A stretch of 64,000 nucleotides of DNA. It comes from Lachnospiraceae bacterium (GTDB lineage: Bacteria; Bacillota; Clostridia; Lachnospirales; Lachnospiraceae). The notes under the pieces were generated by a model, which made no database searches, was not told where the DNA came from, and saw only the letters and a list, made by a program, of their open reading frames with translations. Made by a program: the position numbers and the translations under genes. Location: positions 3,160 to 67,159 of the forward strand of contig CABJBM010000031.1 of assembly GCA_902363835.1 (NCBI GenBank), written 5' to 3'. Shown piece after piece: positions 43,111 through 52,403 of this stretch. The first letter of the stretch is position 1. Every line of letters starts with the position of its first letter.

Positions 43111-43126
43111 TGAGGCGGATGAAGAA

Positions 43127-43164
43127 AATGGAAAGCGGTCCAAAGACAGCTTTCCATTATTTTC
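43127..43164. terminator. Bidirectional terminator
   Basis: Arms AATGGAAAGC (43127-43136) and GCTTTCCATT (43149-43158) are perfectly complementary and followed by ATTTTC; shared by the converging wall-binding and ABC-F genes. Confidence 0.8.
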
Positions 43165-43168
43165 ATCC

Positions 43169-45082
43169 TCATTCAGCCAGCTCTTCCCACAGCTCATAAA
43201 GTTCTTCCAGACGCAGCCTGATGGCCTCCTTTTCGTTATTAAGCTCCATCAGCTTTGAGACGTCCGTAAAAATTTCTTCTTTTCCCAGGGCTTCGTCAAT
43301 TTCCCCATCCCTGATTTCTAATTGATGGATTTCATCCTCTGTTTTCTTTAGCTCATTCTGGCGCTTGCGAAGACGGGCCTGTTCTTCCTTCTGGGCTTTC
43401 CAGTCCAGCTTTGTCTCCGACACTTCTTCCTGGGAAACAGCTTTTACAGTGGCCGGGGCCGCGTATAAATTCATCATGACTTCTTTCTTTTCCAGATAAT
43501 AGTCGTAATTTCCGATATAATTGACCAGGGTCTGATTGGTCAGATCCAGGATTCTGGTAGCAGTTTTATTGATGAAATAACGGTCATGAGACACGTACAG
43601 AATGGTTCCCGTATAATTGACCAGGGCATCCTCTAAAATTTCTTTTGAGGTAATATCCAGATGGTTGGTAGGCTCGTCCAGAATGAGGAAGTTGGCTTCG
43701 GAAAGCATGAGCTTTGCTAAGGATACCCGGCCCCGTTCCCCGCCGCTTAAATCCTTTACCCGTTTAAACACATCGTCTCCGGTAAATAAAAAGGCAGCCA
43801 GGATGTTCCTGATCTGGGTGTTGTTCATGGAAGGATAAGTATCCTGCAGTTCGTCGAACAGCATTTTTTCCATGTGAAGCACCTGGTGCTCCTGGTCATA
43901 ATAGCCGATATGTACCTTGGAGCCCAGGGAGATTTCTCCTTTGTCCGGTTCTAGAATACCGTTTAATATTTTAAGCATGGTAGTTTTTCCGGTCCCGTTG
44001 CCGCCGATGATGGCTACCCGCTCCCCGCGTTTGACTTCAAAATTAATGTCATCAAAAAGCAGGTTTTGCTGAAAAGCTTTTTTAAGCCCTCTGACGGTGA
44101 GAACATCATTTCCGCTGATGATATTAGGCTCCAGACGGATCCGCATCTCATCATTTATTTCCGACGGTTTTTCCAGAACTTCAATCTTTTCCAACATCTT
44201 TTCCCGGCTTTCCGCCCGTTTGATGGATTTTTCCCGGTTAAAGGATTTTAATTTGGCAATGACCTCTTCCTGGTGCTTGATTTCCTGCTGCTGGTTTAAA
44301 TATGCTTTCATTTTGGCTTCCCGGATCATGGCCCGCTTTCCGCTGTAATCCGTATAATTTCCCTGATATACGGTCATAAGGCCGTTATCCAGTTCAATGA
44401 TCTTTGTGACCACCCGGTCCAGGAAATAGCGGTCATGGGCCACGATGATAACACTGCCGTCGTAATTGAGCAGATATCCTTCCAGCCAGGCAATGGATTC
44501 CATATCCAGGTGGTTGGTAGGCTCGTCAAGAAGGATGATATCCGGCTTGGTGAGGAGAAGCCGGCCTAAGGATACCCTGGTCTTCTGGCCTCCGGATAAT
44601 GCTGTGACAGGCTTATGAAATTCCTCTTCCGTAAATCCCAGGCCTTTTAACACTCCTGTTACTTCACTTTCATAGGCATAGCCGTTTATCAGCTCAAATT
44701 CGTGATTTAACCGGCTATAGGCGGTGAGCATGGCTTCCAGTTCTTCTCCGGTGGAATGCTTCATTTCCACTTCAAGCCGGCGGATCCTTGCTTCCATTTC
44801 CATGATAGGCCGCTTGGTTTCCAGAACCTCCTCGTAAACGGTTCGGTCTCCGGAAAGATCCTGGTGCTGCGCCAGGTAACCGATGGATTTTCCCTTGGAA
44901 ACCACCACTTCTCCTTCATCGGCAGAAAGCTCTCCGATAATGATTTTTAACAGCGTGGATTTTCCTGCGCCGTTGATTCCTACAATGGCGGCTTTTTCAC
45001 GGTCTTCTATATGAAAGGAAGCGTGTTTGATCACCTCATTGCTTCCAAATGCTTTGCTTATATTACTGCATGACAGTATCAT
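43169..45082 (-). CDS. ABC-F family ATPase
   Basis: A 637-residue soluble protein with two ABC domains and no membrane segment. Walker A motifs GINGAGKST near residue 36 and GGNGTGKTT near 355, signature motifs LSGGQKTRVSLG near 140 and LSGGERGRVSLAKL near 443, Walker B ILLDEPTNHLD and LILDEPTNHLD; the long P-site tRNA-interaction linker (residues ~230-300) and a charged C-terminal coiled coil are present. ABC-F proteins act on ribosomes in translation or antibiotic protection. I use the ATG at 45082 with AGGAGGAAAG upstream. Confidence 0.94.
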   Translation of the reverse strand: MILSCSNISKAFGSNEVIKHASFHIEDREKAAIVGINGAGKSTLLKIIIGELSADEGEVVVSKGKSIGYLAQHQDLSGDRTVYEEVLETKRPIMEMEARIRRLEVEMKHSTGEELEAMLTAYSRLNHEFELINGYAYESEVTGVLKGLGFTEEEFHKPVTALSGGQKTRVSLGRLLLTKPDIILLDEPTNHLDMESIAWLEGYLLNYDGSVIIVAHDRYFLDRVVTKIIELDNGLMTVYQGNYTDYSGKRAMIREAKMKAYLNQQQEIKHQEEVIAKLKSFNREKSIKRAESREKMLEKIEVLEKPSEINDEMRIRLEPNIISGNDVLTVRGLKKAFQQNLLFDDINFEVKRGERVAIIGGNGTGKTTMLKILNGILEPDKGEISLGSKVHIGYYDQEHQVLHMEKMLFDELQDTYPSMNNTQIRNILAAFLFTGDDVFKRVKDLSGGERGRVSLAKLMLSEANFLILDEPTNHLDITSKEILEDALVNYTGTILYVSHDRYFINKTATRILDLTNQTLVNYIGNYDYYLEKKEVMMNLYAAPATVKAVSQEEVSETKLDWKAQKEEQARLRKRQNELKKTEDEIHQLEIRDGEIDEALGKEEIFTDVSKLMELNNEKEAIRLRLEELYELWEELAE

Positions 45083-45122
45083 GTTTCTCTTTCCTCCTGA
45101 ATGAATGTAAAACAATAGAACT

Positions 45123-45151
45123 AGTATAATATAGGTCCTTTCTTTTTTCAA
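45123..45151 (-). promoter_or_regulatory. Promoter of the ABC-F gene
   Basis: On the minus strand TTGAAA (45151-45146), 17 bp, TATACT (45128-45123). Confidence 0.7.
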
Positions 45152-45172
45152 GGATACAATCACAAAACCTGT

Positions 45173-45201
45173 TTGACATTATTTTGTCATGCAGTTATAA
45201 T
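45173..45201 (+). promoter_or_regulatory. Consensus promoter of rex with overlapping dyad
   Basis: TTGACA (45173-45178), 17 bp, TATAAT (45196-45201): a perfect sigma-A promoter 38 bp before the rex start. TGACA and TGTCA form an inverted repeat across the -35 box and spacer; it does not match the TTGTTAA-type Rex box well. Confidence 0.8.
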
Positions 45202-45238
45202 AATATTAGTTTGATTCTAAGTTAAAGAAGGTGAAGAA

Positions 45239-45895
45239 GTGTCAGAGAAAGAAATTTCCAAAGCAGTGATTACCAGGCTTCCGAGATATTACCGGTATCT
45301 GGGCGAGTTATTGGAAGATGGAGTAGAACGCATTTCCTCCAATGAGTTAAGTAACCGAATGAAAGTGACCGCTTCCCAAATCCGCCAGGATTTAAATAAC
45401 TTCGGTGGATTCGGTCAACAGGGTTACGGTTATAATGTAAAATATTTATATGCAGAGATCGGGAAGATACTGGGAATAGACAGGCAGCATAATATCGTTA
45501 TCATTGGCGCTGGAAATTTAGGACAGGCAATTGCCAATTATGCGAATTTTGAAAAACGGGGCTTTCTTATTAAAGGAATGTTTGATATCAATCCGCGCCT
45601 GATTGGCCTTGTGGTCCGTGGGATTGAGATCCGCAGTGTAGATGATCTGGAGCAGTTCGTAAAGGACAATGATGTTCAGATTGCGGCTCTGACCATTCCG
45701 AAGACAAAAGCACCGGAGATTGCAGACCGCCTTGTAAAGGCAGGGATCAAGGCGATTTGGAATTTTGCCCATACGGACTTAAACGTACCCGAGGATGTGG
45801 TCGTGGAAAATGTCCATCTGTCGGAAAGTCTCATGCGGCTGTCTTACCGGGTCTGCAGCATGCAGGATAATACCGAGGAAGAAAAGAACAAGTAA
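45239..45895 (+). CDS. rex: Redox-sensing repressor Rex
   Basis: A 218-residue NADH/NAD+ sensor. The winged-helix domain (SKAVITRLPRYYRYLGELLE, RMKVTASQIRQDLNNFGGFG near residues 41-60) is followed by a Rossmann domain with GAGNLGQAIANY near 86 and the domain-swapped C-terminal helix. It represses fermentation and NADH-recycling genes when NADH is low. GTG start at 45239 behind AAGAAGGTGAAG. A hairpin terminator follows. Confidence 0.97.
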   Translation: MSEKEISKAVITRLPRYYRYLGELLEDGVERISSNELSNRMKVTASQIRQDLNNFGGFGQQGYGYNVKYLYAEIGKILGIDRQHNIVIIGAGNLGQAIANYANFEKRGFLIKGMFDINPRLIGLVVRGIEIRSVDDLEQFVKDNDVQIAALTIPKTKAPEIADRLVKAGIKAIWNFAHTDLNVPEDVVVENVHLSESLMRLSYRVCSMQDNTEEEKNK

Positions 45896-45920
45896 GTTGA
45901 AAAAAGGGGTAACATGCCTG

Positions 45921-45962
45921 CCGGCAGGTGAAGGGGAAACTCTTCACTGCCGGTAGTTTTTC
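45921..45962 (+). terminator. Terminator after rex
   Basis: Arms CCGGCAGGTGAAG (45921-45933) and CTTCACTGCCGG (45942-45953) pair with a single bulge, followed by TAGTTTTTCT. Confidence 0.85.
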
Positions 45963-45991
45963 TATAAAAAGGGATGAAAGGCGGGAGAAAT

Positions 45992-47515
45992 ATGAGATAT
46001 CTGGTAACAGGAGGACAGATGAAGGAGGTGGACCGCTACACCATAGAGAATATAGGAATCCCCTCTCTGGTGCTTATGGAACGGGCCGCCCTGGCAGTTG
46101 CAGAAGAAGTGGTAAAACACGGGAAAAAGACGGACCGGATATGGGTCTTATGCGGAAACGGCAATAATGGGGCGGATGGAGTTGCTGCTGCCAGGATGCT
46201 GTATTTAAGAGGATATACAGTGTCAGCTTTATTGGCTGCAGGAAAGGAAAAGGGAAGCAGTGAATATTTGACTCAGGTTTCCATTGCAGACCGTACCGGC
46301 GTCACTCTGGTGGAGTTTTCTGATTTTATTCCCGGCACCTGTGACATTCTCATTGACGCGCTTTTCGGTGTAGGGCTGGACCGGGAGATTCTTGGCAGAT
46401 ACCGGGAAATCATGGAGACAGTCCTCCTCTGCCGGCCGAAATTTACGGTGGCAGTGGATATTCCTTCCGGAATCCATTCTGATACGGGGCAGATGATGGG
46501 AATTGCCATAAAGGCGGATGTGACCGTCACATTTGGCTATGAAAAACTGGGGACCATGCTGTATCCGGGAAAGGAATACGGAGGAAAGGTGATTGTGGCT
46601 GATATCGGTTTTCCGGGGGAGAGCTTAGAACGCCTTAAAACAGAATATTTTACTCTGGATCCCGGAGATGAGAAGCAGCTTCCAAAACGCCCGGCTTATT
46701 CCAATAAAGGAACCTTTGGAAAGGTTCTTGTTGTGGCAGGATCTAAAAACATGAGCGGAGCCGCTTATTTAAGCGCCCTGGCTGCGTACCGGACAGGAGC
46801 AGGCCTGGTGAAAATTTTTACTGTGGAAGAGAACCGGGGGATTCTTCAGACAGGGCTTCCGGAAGCGATTATTACCACCTATGATGCCGGGGAGGCGGAA
46901 GCCGGGACAGAGGAATTTAAAAAGCTGCTGGTAAAGCAGTGCCAGTGGGCCAGCGTCATTGTTCTGGGACCTGGGCTTGGGCAGGAAGGGTATGTGAGGA
47001 ATCTGGTGGAGGAAATCCTTGCAAATGCCTATGTTCCCATTGTTCTGGATGCAGATGGCCTGGGAGCCATTGCTGCTAATCCGGAGCTGACCAGCTATTT
47101 TACGGAAAACATCATTGTGACGCCTCATTTAGGGGAGATGGCAAGGCTGACAAGAAGCTCTGTAGAAACCATAAGCCAGCATCTGATTGCTGCGGCCAGG
47201 GGATATGCGGACCGGTTCGGCATTACCTGCGTGCTAAAGGATGCGGTGACCATTGGGGCATTAAAGGACCAGAGGACCTATATCAATGGAAGCGGCAACA
47301 GCGCCATGGCAAAAGCCGGGTCAGGAGATGTATTGACCGGGATCATAGCCGGACTTCTGGCCCTTGGCCTGGAAGAGTCGGATGCAGCAGCTTTCGGCGT
47401 ATGGCTTCACGGACGTGCAGGAGATATGGTAAGGGAAAAGCAGGGAGATCACAGCCTTCTTGCCAGAGAGCTGGCGGAAGAAATACATTCAATATGGCAG
47501 GACCAAACGAGGTAA
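45992..47515 (+). CDS. nnr: Bifunctional NAD(P)HX epimerase / ADP-dependent NAD(P)HX dehydratase
   Basis: A 507-residue metabolite-repair enzyme that turns hydrated NAD(P)H back to NAD(P)H. The N-terminal YjeF epimerase domain spans ~1-210 (VLCGNGNNGADGVAAARML near 48, DALFGVGLDREI near 120). The C-terminal ribokinase-like dehydratase holds NKGTFGKVLVVAGS near 238, VLDADGL near 353 and the GSGDVLTG anion-hole motif near 444. I start at the ATG at 45992, 6 nt after GGGAG. It is followed after 7 nt by alr, an arrangement known in many Firmicutes. Confidence 0.95.
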   Translation: MRYLVTGGQMKEVDRYTIENIGIPSLVLMERAALAVAEEVVKHGKKTDRIWVLCGNGNNGADGVAAARMLYLRGYTVSALLAAGKEKGSSEYLTQVSIADRTGVTLVEFSDFIPGTCDILIDALFGVGLDREILGRYREIMETVLLCRPKFTVAVDIPSGIHSDTGQMMGIAIKADVTVTFGYEKLGTMLYPGKEYGGKVIVADIGFPGESLERLKTEYFTLDPGDEKQLPKRPAYSNKGTFGKVLVVAGSKNMSGAAYLSALAAYRTGAGLVKIFTVEENRGILQTGLPEAIITTYDAGEAEAGTEEFKKLLVKQCQWASVIVLGPGLGQEGYVRNLVEEILANAYVPIVLDADGLGAIAANPELTSYFTENIIVTPHLGEMARLTRSSVETISQHLIAAARGYADRFGITCVLKDAVTIGALKDQRTYINGSGNSAMAKAGSGDVLTGIIAGLLALGLEESDAAAFGVWLHGRAGDMVREKQGDHSLLARELAEEIHSIWQDQTR

Positions 47516-47522
47516 CAGAGAG

Positions 47523-48710
47523 ATGAAATTATACAGCAGGGTTTATGAGACAGTAGATTTGGATGCCATCCGGCATAACATGGAGGCAATGAAGGCAAAT
47601 CTAAAGGAAGGAACCAGGATAATCGGCGTTGTGAAATCCGACGGATACGGCCACGGAGCGGTTCCCATAGCCTGGGCCATAGATGCCTATGTGTGGGGGT
47701 ATGCGGTGGCCACGGTGGAAGAGGGCGTGATATTGAGGAAACATGGAATCAAAAAGCCCATCCTGGTCCTGGGCGTAGTGCCTTATGACGGATACGGCCT
47801 TTTGGTGGAATATGAAATCAGTTCCGCAATCTTTCAGCTGAAACGGGCGGAACGGCTTTCCGCCATAGCGGAAAAGGAGGGGAAAAAGGCGGCCGTACAC
47901 CTGGTACTGGATACGGGCATGAGCAGGATCGGATATCCGGTCACAGAGGCAGCAGCGGATGAGGCGGCAAAAATCTGCAGCCTTCCGGGAATTGAAGTGG
48001 AAGGGATGTTCACTCATTTTGCAAAGGCAGATGAAAGGGACAAGGAAGCCACGGATAAACAGATGGAAAAGTACCGGAAATTCGTGACCATGCTTTCTGA
48101 CCGGAAGATCACCATTCCCATTCTCCACTGTTCCAACAGCGCCGGAATCCTGGATTTACAGAGGGCAAACTTTCATGCGGTACGGGCCGGAATATCCATT
48201 TACGGCATTTATCCGTCGGAAGAGGTTGACAGGAATACGGTAAAGCTTCAGCCTGCCATGGAATTAAAAAGCTCTGTTTCCTACATAAAAACAATTGAGC
48301 CGGGAACCTCCGTAAGTTATGGGGGCACCTTTACGGCTGACCGGGAAATGTCTGTCGCTACCATTCCTGTGGGATATGGGGACGGCTATCCAAGAAATCT
48401 TTCCGGGAAAGGGGAGGTACTTATAAGAGGACAGCGTGCCAAAATCCTGGGCCGTGTCTGCATGGACCAGTTCATGGTGGATGTGACCGGAATTCCCGGA
48501 GTAGAGGAAGAGGATGAGGTGGTTTTGATCGGCAGGCAGGGAAAGGAAGAAATTACGGTAGAAGAGCTGGCCAGGACCTGCGGCGGTTTTCATTATGAAA
48601 TCATCTGCGATATTGGCAAACGGGTACCCCGGATTTATTTGGAAAAGGGCCGGGTCATTGGAACAAAAGATTATTTCAGCGATTGTTATGAAGGGTTTTG
48701 CCGTGTCTGA
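47523..48710 (+). CDS. alr: Alanine racemase
   Basis: A 395-residue PLP enzyme, fold type III, producing D-alanine for cell wall (and for spore germination control). PLP Lys38 lies in VVKSDGYGHGA; the second catalytic Tyr is in VSYGGTF near residue 266; RAGISIYGIYP and CMDQFMVDVTG are family blocks. Its ATG at 47523 follows the nnr gene closely with GAGGTAACAGAG. The mazF gene comes next in the same direction. Confidence 0.96.
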   Translation: MKLYSRVYETVDLDAIRHNMEAMKANLKEGTRIIGVVKSDGYGHGAVPIAWAIDAYVWGYAVATVEEGVILRKHGIKKPILVLGVVPYDGYGLLVEYEISSAIFQLKRAERLSAIAEKEGKKAAVHLVLDTGMSRIGYPVTEAAADEAAKICSLPGIEVEGMFTHFAKADERDKEATDKQMEKYRKFVTMLSDRKITIPILHCSNSAGILDLQRANFHAVRAGISIYGIYPSEEVDRNTVKLQPAMELKSSVSYIKTIEPGTSVSYGGTFTADREMSVATIPVGYGDGYPRNLSGKGEVLIRGQRAKILGRVCMDQFMVDVTGIPGVEEEDEVVLIGRQGKEEITVEELARTCGGFHYEIICDIGKRVPRIYLEKGRVIGTKDYFSDCYEGFCRV

Positions 48711-48915
48711 TAACAAACACCATGTCCAAAACATATGATAATGTATGCGGCGGAAAAACTTAAGTGAATACACGAGTCAAAGAAGGTCAATACTAGACTT
48801 AGGCATAATTTGCTGAAGAAAGGTAAGGATTATACAGCCTGAATTCTGCAGATCAGCCGTTCGGTAAGCCGATAGGCGAATCGGACTTCCTAAATAATTG
48901 ACGGAGTGTGAGAGT

Positions 48916-49263
48916 GTGGTAATCAGACGTGGAGATATTTATTATGCTGATTTAAGGCCGGTGGTAGGCTCTGAACAGGGCGGAATCCGTCCGGTTCTTA
49001 TTATACAAAACGACATAGGTAACAAGCACAGCCCAACTGTAATCTGTGCAGCAATTACCTCAAGAATGAACAAGGCAAAGCTTCCTACCCATGTGGAGCT
49101 GGATACAAAAAAATGCGATATGATCAAGGATTCGGTGATCCTTTTAGAGCAGCTTCGCACCATTGATAAGCAGAGGCTGAAGGAGAAGATTTGTCATATT
49201 GATGACGAGCTTCAACAGGAAGTGGACTGTGCATTAAGGGTGAGCCTGGAACTGGATACATAG
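48916..49263 (+). CDS. mazF: MazF/PemK-type mRNA interferase (EndoA-like)
   Basis: A 116-residue protein, the same length as Bacillus NdoA/EndoA and close to it throughout: [20 protein letters not shown] at the start with catalytic Arg25, and [17 protein letters not shown] near residue 49 with the second catalytic Thr/Ser region. It cleaves single-stranded mRNA at short motifs. I start at GTG 48916, behind GGAGTGTGAG. The alr-mazF order matches Bacillus, but the 205-nt gap upstream (48711-48915) contains no antitoxin-sized frame, so the usual MazE partner is missing here. Confidence 0.92.
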   Translation: MVIRRGDIYYADLRPVVGSEQGGIRPVLIIQNDIGNKHSPTVICAAITSRMNKAKLPTHVELDTKKCDMIKDSVILLEQLRTIDKQRLKEKICHIDDELQQEVDCALRVSLELDT

Positions 49264-49370
49264 TTCACCAAATCGAACTTCCTTGACGAATTACTGAGAA
49301 AATGGTATATTTCTAAGTAGTTACGAGAAAAAATACGAATGATAATGGACAAAAGGAGTAGATTTTTAGA

Positions 49371-50777
49371 ATGGACGATGGCAATCCGCTTTTACGCGTG
49401 ATTATTTTTATTGCTTTTATCGTGCTGGACGCAATATTCTATGGATTTGGAGCAGCAATCCAAAACGTGAATACAGGCGAACTGGAACATCAGATGGAGG
49501 GGGGTAGTAAAAAAGCCGGGAAGCTGTTACATATTGTAAACAGGCCTACCAGGTTTGTGAATACTATCCAGATCACCACCAATTTAATTGGCATGGTAAC
49601 AGGAGCTTTTGTTTTGGAGCAGCTGGGAGCAAGGCTGGAAACAGTCTTAACCAGAGGCAGGGTTTATCCCAGTCAGTGGATATCCCTGATGAGCCTGCTG
49701 CTGGTTTCTGCCCTGCTGATCGTGCTTTTGATCAGCTTTGGCATCATTATTCCAAAACGCTGTGCAGCGAAAAACCCTGAAAAGTGGGGTTACTTAATGC
49801 TGCCTGTAGTATCCCTCCTCATGATTCCCCTCATCCCATTTACCTGGCTGGCAAATGTGGTGGCTTACTTCGTTTTAAAGCTTCTGGGAATCGATATGGC
49901 ATCAGACAATGAGAACGTTACAGAAGAGGACATCATGTCCATGGTGAATGAGGGCCATGAACAAGGCGTTTTAGAGGCAAGAGAAGCGGAGATGATTACA
50001 AACATCTTTGAACTGAATGATAAGGAAGCCGGAGACATTATGACTCACCGGAAGAATCTGGTGGCTTTGGACGGGGAGATCACTCTCCGTGAAGCGGTGA
50101 ATTTCATACTGAAAGAGGGATTTAATTCCCGCTATCCGGTTTATAAAAAAGATGTGGATGACATCATCGGGATTCTTCATATGAAGGATGCTCTTATTGC
50201 CGTGGAAAATAAACGGAATGCGTCCCGCCAGCTGTGGGAAATCGAAGGGCTTTTGAGAGAAGCTCATTTCATTCCGGAAACCAGGAATATTGATACCCTG
50301 TTTAAGGAAATGCAGTCCAGAAAGATCCATATGGTGATTGTGGTGGATGAATACGGGCAGACAGCGGGCATTGTGACCATGGAAGACATTTTGGAAGAGA
50401 TTGTGGGCAATATTCTGGATGAATATGACGTGGATGAAGAATACATTATTCCCTCAGAAGATGGTTCCTATGTGGTAAGCGGCATGACTCCCCTGGAAGA
50501 AGTGGAACGGGCTTTAAACATTGAATTTGATGAGGAGGATTATGACTCCTATGATACCATCAATGGCCTGTTGATTTCCAGGCTGGACCGGATTCCCCAG
50601 GAAGGGGAAGAGACAGAGGTGTCCATTCGGGGATACCGTTTCAAAATCCTTCGGGTGGAGAATAAGATCATTCATTCCATCCGGGTCTGGAAGGAAGAGC
50701 CGAAAGAGGAGCAGGAGGAAGATCCGGAGCTTAGAAAAGCGGAGGCTCATGAGGATCTTTCTGAAGAAAAATTGTAA
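49371..50777 (+). CDS. CNNM/CorC-family (hemolysin-like) transporter
   Basis: A 468-residue protein: DUF21 membrane domain with about four hydrophobic segments (VIIFIAFIVLDAIFYGF near residues 10-26 to WLANVVAYFVLKLLG near 160), a CBS pair near 215-330 (IMTHRKNLVALDGEITLREA, MVIVVDEYGQTAGIVTMEDI) and the CorC/HlyC C-terminal domain near 350-435. Relatives export Mg2+ or Co2+. The tail is Glu-rich. ATG at 49371 behind AAAAGGAG. Confidence 0.9.
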   Translation: MDDGNPLLRVIIFIAFIVLDAIFYGFGAAIQNVNTGELEHQMEGGSKKAGKLLHIVNRPTRFVNTIQITTNLIGMVTGAFVLEQLGARLETVLTRGRVYPSQWISLMSLLLVSALLIVLLISFGIIIPKRCAAKNPEKWGYLMLPVVSLLMIPLIPFTWLANVVAYFVLKLLGIDMASDNENVTEEDIMSMVNEGHEQGVLEAREAEMITNIFELNDKEAGDIMTHRKNLVALDGEITLREAVNFILKEGFNSRYPVYKKDVDDIIGILHMKDALIAVENKRNASRQLWEIEGLLREAHFIPETRNIDTLFKEMQSRKIHMVIVVDEYGQTAGIVTMEDILEEIVGNILDEYDVDEEYIIPSEDGSYVVSGMTPLEEVERALNIEFDEEDYDSYDTINGLLISRLDRIPQEGEETEVSIRGYRFKILRVENKIIHSIRVWKEEPKEEQEEDPELRKAEAHEDLSEEKL

Positions 50778-50782
50778 AACCG

Positions 50783-50843
50783 GCACAGCTGTCAATTGCT
50801 TCCATTGAAAAAGGGGAGAATCGGCAGCTGTGCATTATTTTTT
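50783..50843 (+). terminator. Terminator after the CNNM gene
   Basis: Arms GCACAGCTG (50783-50791) and CAGCTGTGC (50825-50833) are complementary; a smaller CAATTG/CATTG hairpin lies within, and ATTATTTTTTC follows. Confidence 0.75.
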
Positions 50844-50844
50844 C

Positions 50845-50873
50845 TTGCAAGATGAAAAAAATAGTGCTAAAAT
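50845..50873 (+). promoter_or_regulatory. Promoter of yebC
   Basis: TTGCAA (50845-50850), 17 bp, TAAAAT (50868-50873), 67 bp before the ATG. Confidence 0.65.
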
Positions 50874-50939
50874 AGAAAAGATGTTGACTTTTAGAGATCA
50901 TAAGGACGAAGTAGAGAAAGAAAAGGAGTGTTGGAAACA

Positions 50940-51668
50940 ATGTCAGGACATTCAAAGTTCGCAAATATTAAACACAAAAAAGAGAGAAACGATGCCGCAA
51001 AAGGCAAGGTTTTCACTATTATCGGAAGAGAATTAGCGGTGGCAGTAAAAGAAGGCGGACCAGACCCTGCAAACAATAATAAGCTCCGTGATGTTATCGC
51101 AAAGGCGAAGGCCAATAATATGCCCAACGATACCATTGACCGCGGCATTAAAAAGGCAGCCGGCGATGCAGGTTCCGTCAATTATGAAAACATTACATAC
51201 GAAGGATACGGCCCTAACGGGGTTGCAATCATCGTAGACACGCTGACAGACAACAAGAACCGGACTGCAGCAAATGTAAGAAATGCATTTACCAAAGGCG
51301 GCGGCAATGTGGGAACTCCCGGCTGTGTGTCCTTTATGTTTGATAGAAAAGGCCAGATCATCATTGATAAGGAAGAATGTGAAATGGATCCTGATGAGCT
51401 GATGATGATTTCCCTGGAGGCAGGGGCAGAAGATTTTGCTGAGGAAGAGGACAGCTTTGAGGTGATTACCGGACCTGAGGAATTCAGCGGGGTGCGTGAA
51501 GCATTGGAAGCGGCGGGCATTCCCATGGTGGAGGCAAGCGTTACCATGATCCCTCAGACATGGGTGGAACTGACGGATGAAGAGTCCATTAAAAAGATGA
51601 ACCGGCTTATGGATCTTCTCGATGCGGAGGATGATGTACAGGCTACTTACCATAACTGGGATGAATAA
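50940..51668 (+). CDS. yebC: YebC/PmpR-family protein
   Basis: A 242-residue protein beginning MSGHSKFANIKHKKERNDAAKG shortened here by its motif SGHSKFANIKHKK, with three domains typical of YebC: the basic helical start, GYGPNGVAIIVDTLTDNKNR near residue 91, and the C-terminal MIPQTWVEL segment near 202. The family acts in transcription control and, for YebC paralogues, in helping ribosomes through polyproline stretches. ATG at 50940 behind AAAGGAG. Monocistronic with promoter and terminator. Confidence 0.95.
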   Translation: MSGHSKFANIKHKKERNDAAKGKVFTIIGRELAVAVKEGGPDPANNNKLRDVIAKAKANNMPNDTIDRGIKKAAGDAGSVNYENITYEGYGPNGVAIIVDTLTDNKNRTAANVRNAFTKGGGNVGTPGCVSFMFDRKGQIIIDKEECEMDPDELMMISLEAGAEDFAEEEDSFEVITGPEEFSGVREALEAAGIPMVEASVTMIPQTWVELTDEESIKKMNRLMDLLDAEDDVQATYHNWDE

Positions 51669-51676
51669 TAGATGAT

Positions 51677-51718
51677 AAAAGTGAGGAAAGCCTGCTGCAA
51701 AGCGCTTTCCTCACTTTT
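51677..51718. terminator. Bidirectional terminator after yebC
   Basis: Arms AAAAGTGAGGAAAGC (51677-51691) and GCTTTCCTCACTTTT (51704-51718) are perfectly complementary over 15 bp; shared with the converging gene ending at 51723. Confidence 0.9.
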
Positions 51719-51722
51719 TAGT

Positions 51723-52403
51723 TTAGTTGATTTCCGTTAAATTCTTTACAGAGTTTTCAATTTCTTTAACAAGCTCATGGATCCTTTGATAGACGGCTCC
51801 GGAATTCTTTGAAATATCCCCGAACTCCCTGGCAACCACGGCAAAGCCAACTCCGGCTTCTCCGGCTCTGGCCGCTTCGATGGAGGCGTTGATAGAAAGG
51901 ATGTTTTCCATGGAAGCAACCTTCTGGAGATCATGGGTCTTTTCCGTCACCTCGCTTAAGGATCTTTGGATCTTGCTTATTTCAGAACCAAAAATATCGT
52001 TTCTTTTCTGGGTGATGGCTTTTACATATTCCAAATTGACCAGTTGGTTTACGATGTTACCCAGCATTTGGGCAGAAGCCCGGATCATATGCTCAGACCG
52101 TCCCGGAACCTTTTTAAGCGTCTCCCCATTGGCGCCGGACTCTCTTGCAGGACTTCGGAATTGCTCTTCCTCAGACTCCTTTGGAAGCCCGCTTATGATG
52201 GCCCCTACCTTTTCCCCGCTTATGGTGATGTCCGTGGAAAAGTCCATAAGACCTGCCTGGAAGGAACCGGAAAAATTACTCCCCTTTGTTATGTAATTCC
52301 CCTCTGGATCCACCACAATGGCCGCCAGGCCGGTGGATTCTGAAAATTGATCCTGGATTTCCTGTAAGGCGTTTAGATCAAGGAACTTTTTGATATCAAT
52401 CAT
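51723..52403 (-). CDS. Soluble chemoreceptor-like protein with PocR-like sensor
   Basis: A 226-residue protein with no membrane segment. Residues ~8-85 resemble the PocR sensor domain (LQEIQDQFSESTGLAAIVVDPEGN near 13-36) but lack its usual cysteines. Residues ~130-215 are a short MCP signalling-domain-like helix pair including SINASIEAARAGEAGVGFAVVA near 170-191, the methyl-accepting core where CheA/CheW normally dock. There is no HAMP domain. It may be a cytoplasmic signal protein or a domain donor; the ligand is unknown. Encoded alone. Confidence 0.8.
   Translation of the reverse strand: MIDIKKFLDLNALQEIQDQFSESTGLAAIVVDPEGNYITKGSNFSGSFQAGLMDFSTDITISGEKVGAIISGLPKESEEEQFRSPARESGANGETLKKVPGRSEHMIRASAQMLGNIVNQLVNLEYVKAITQKRNDIFGSEISKIQRSLSEVTEKTHDLQKVASMENILSINASIEAARAGEAGVGFAVVAREFGDISKNSGAVYQRIHELVKEIENSVKNLTEIN

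Noticed and set aside
45173..45190. TGACA/TGTCA dyad as an autoregulatory Rex operator
   Set aside because: It departs from the clostridial TTGTTAAN4TTAACAA pattern; left as a promoter-overlapping dyad only.
48711..48915. Riboswitch or antitoxin RNA in the alr-mazF gap
   Set aside because: Short hairpins are present but no known conserved block or terminator was found.
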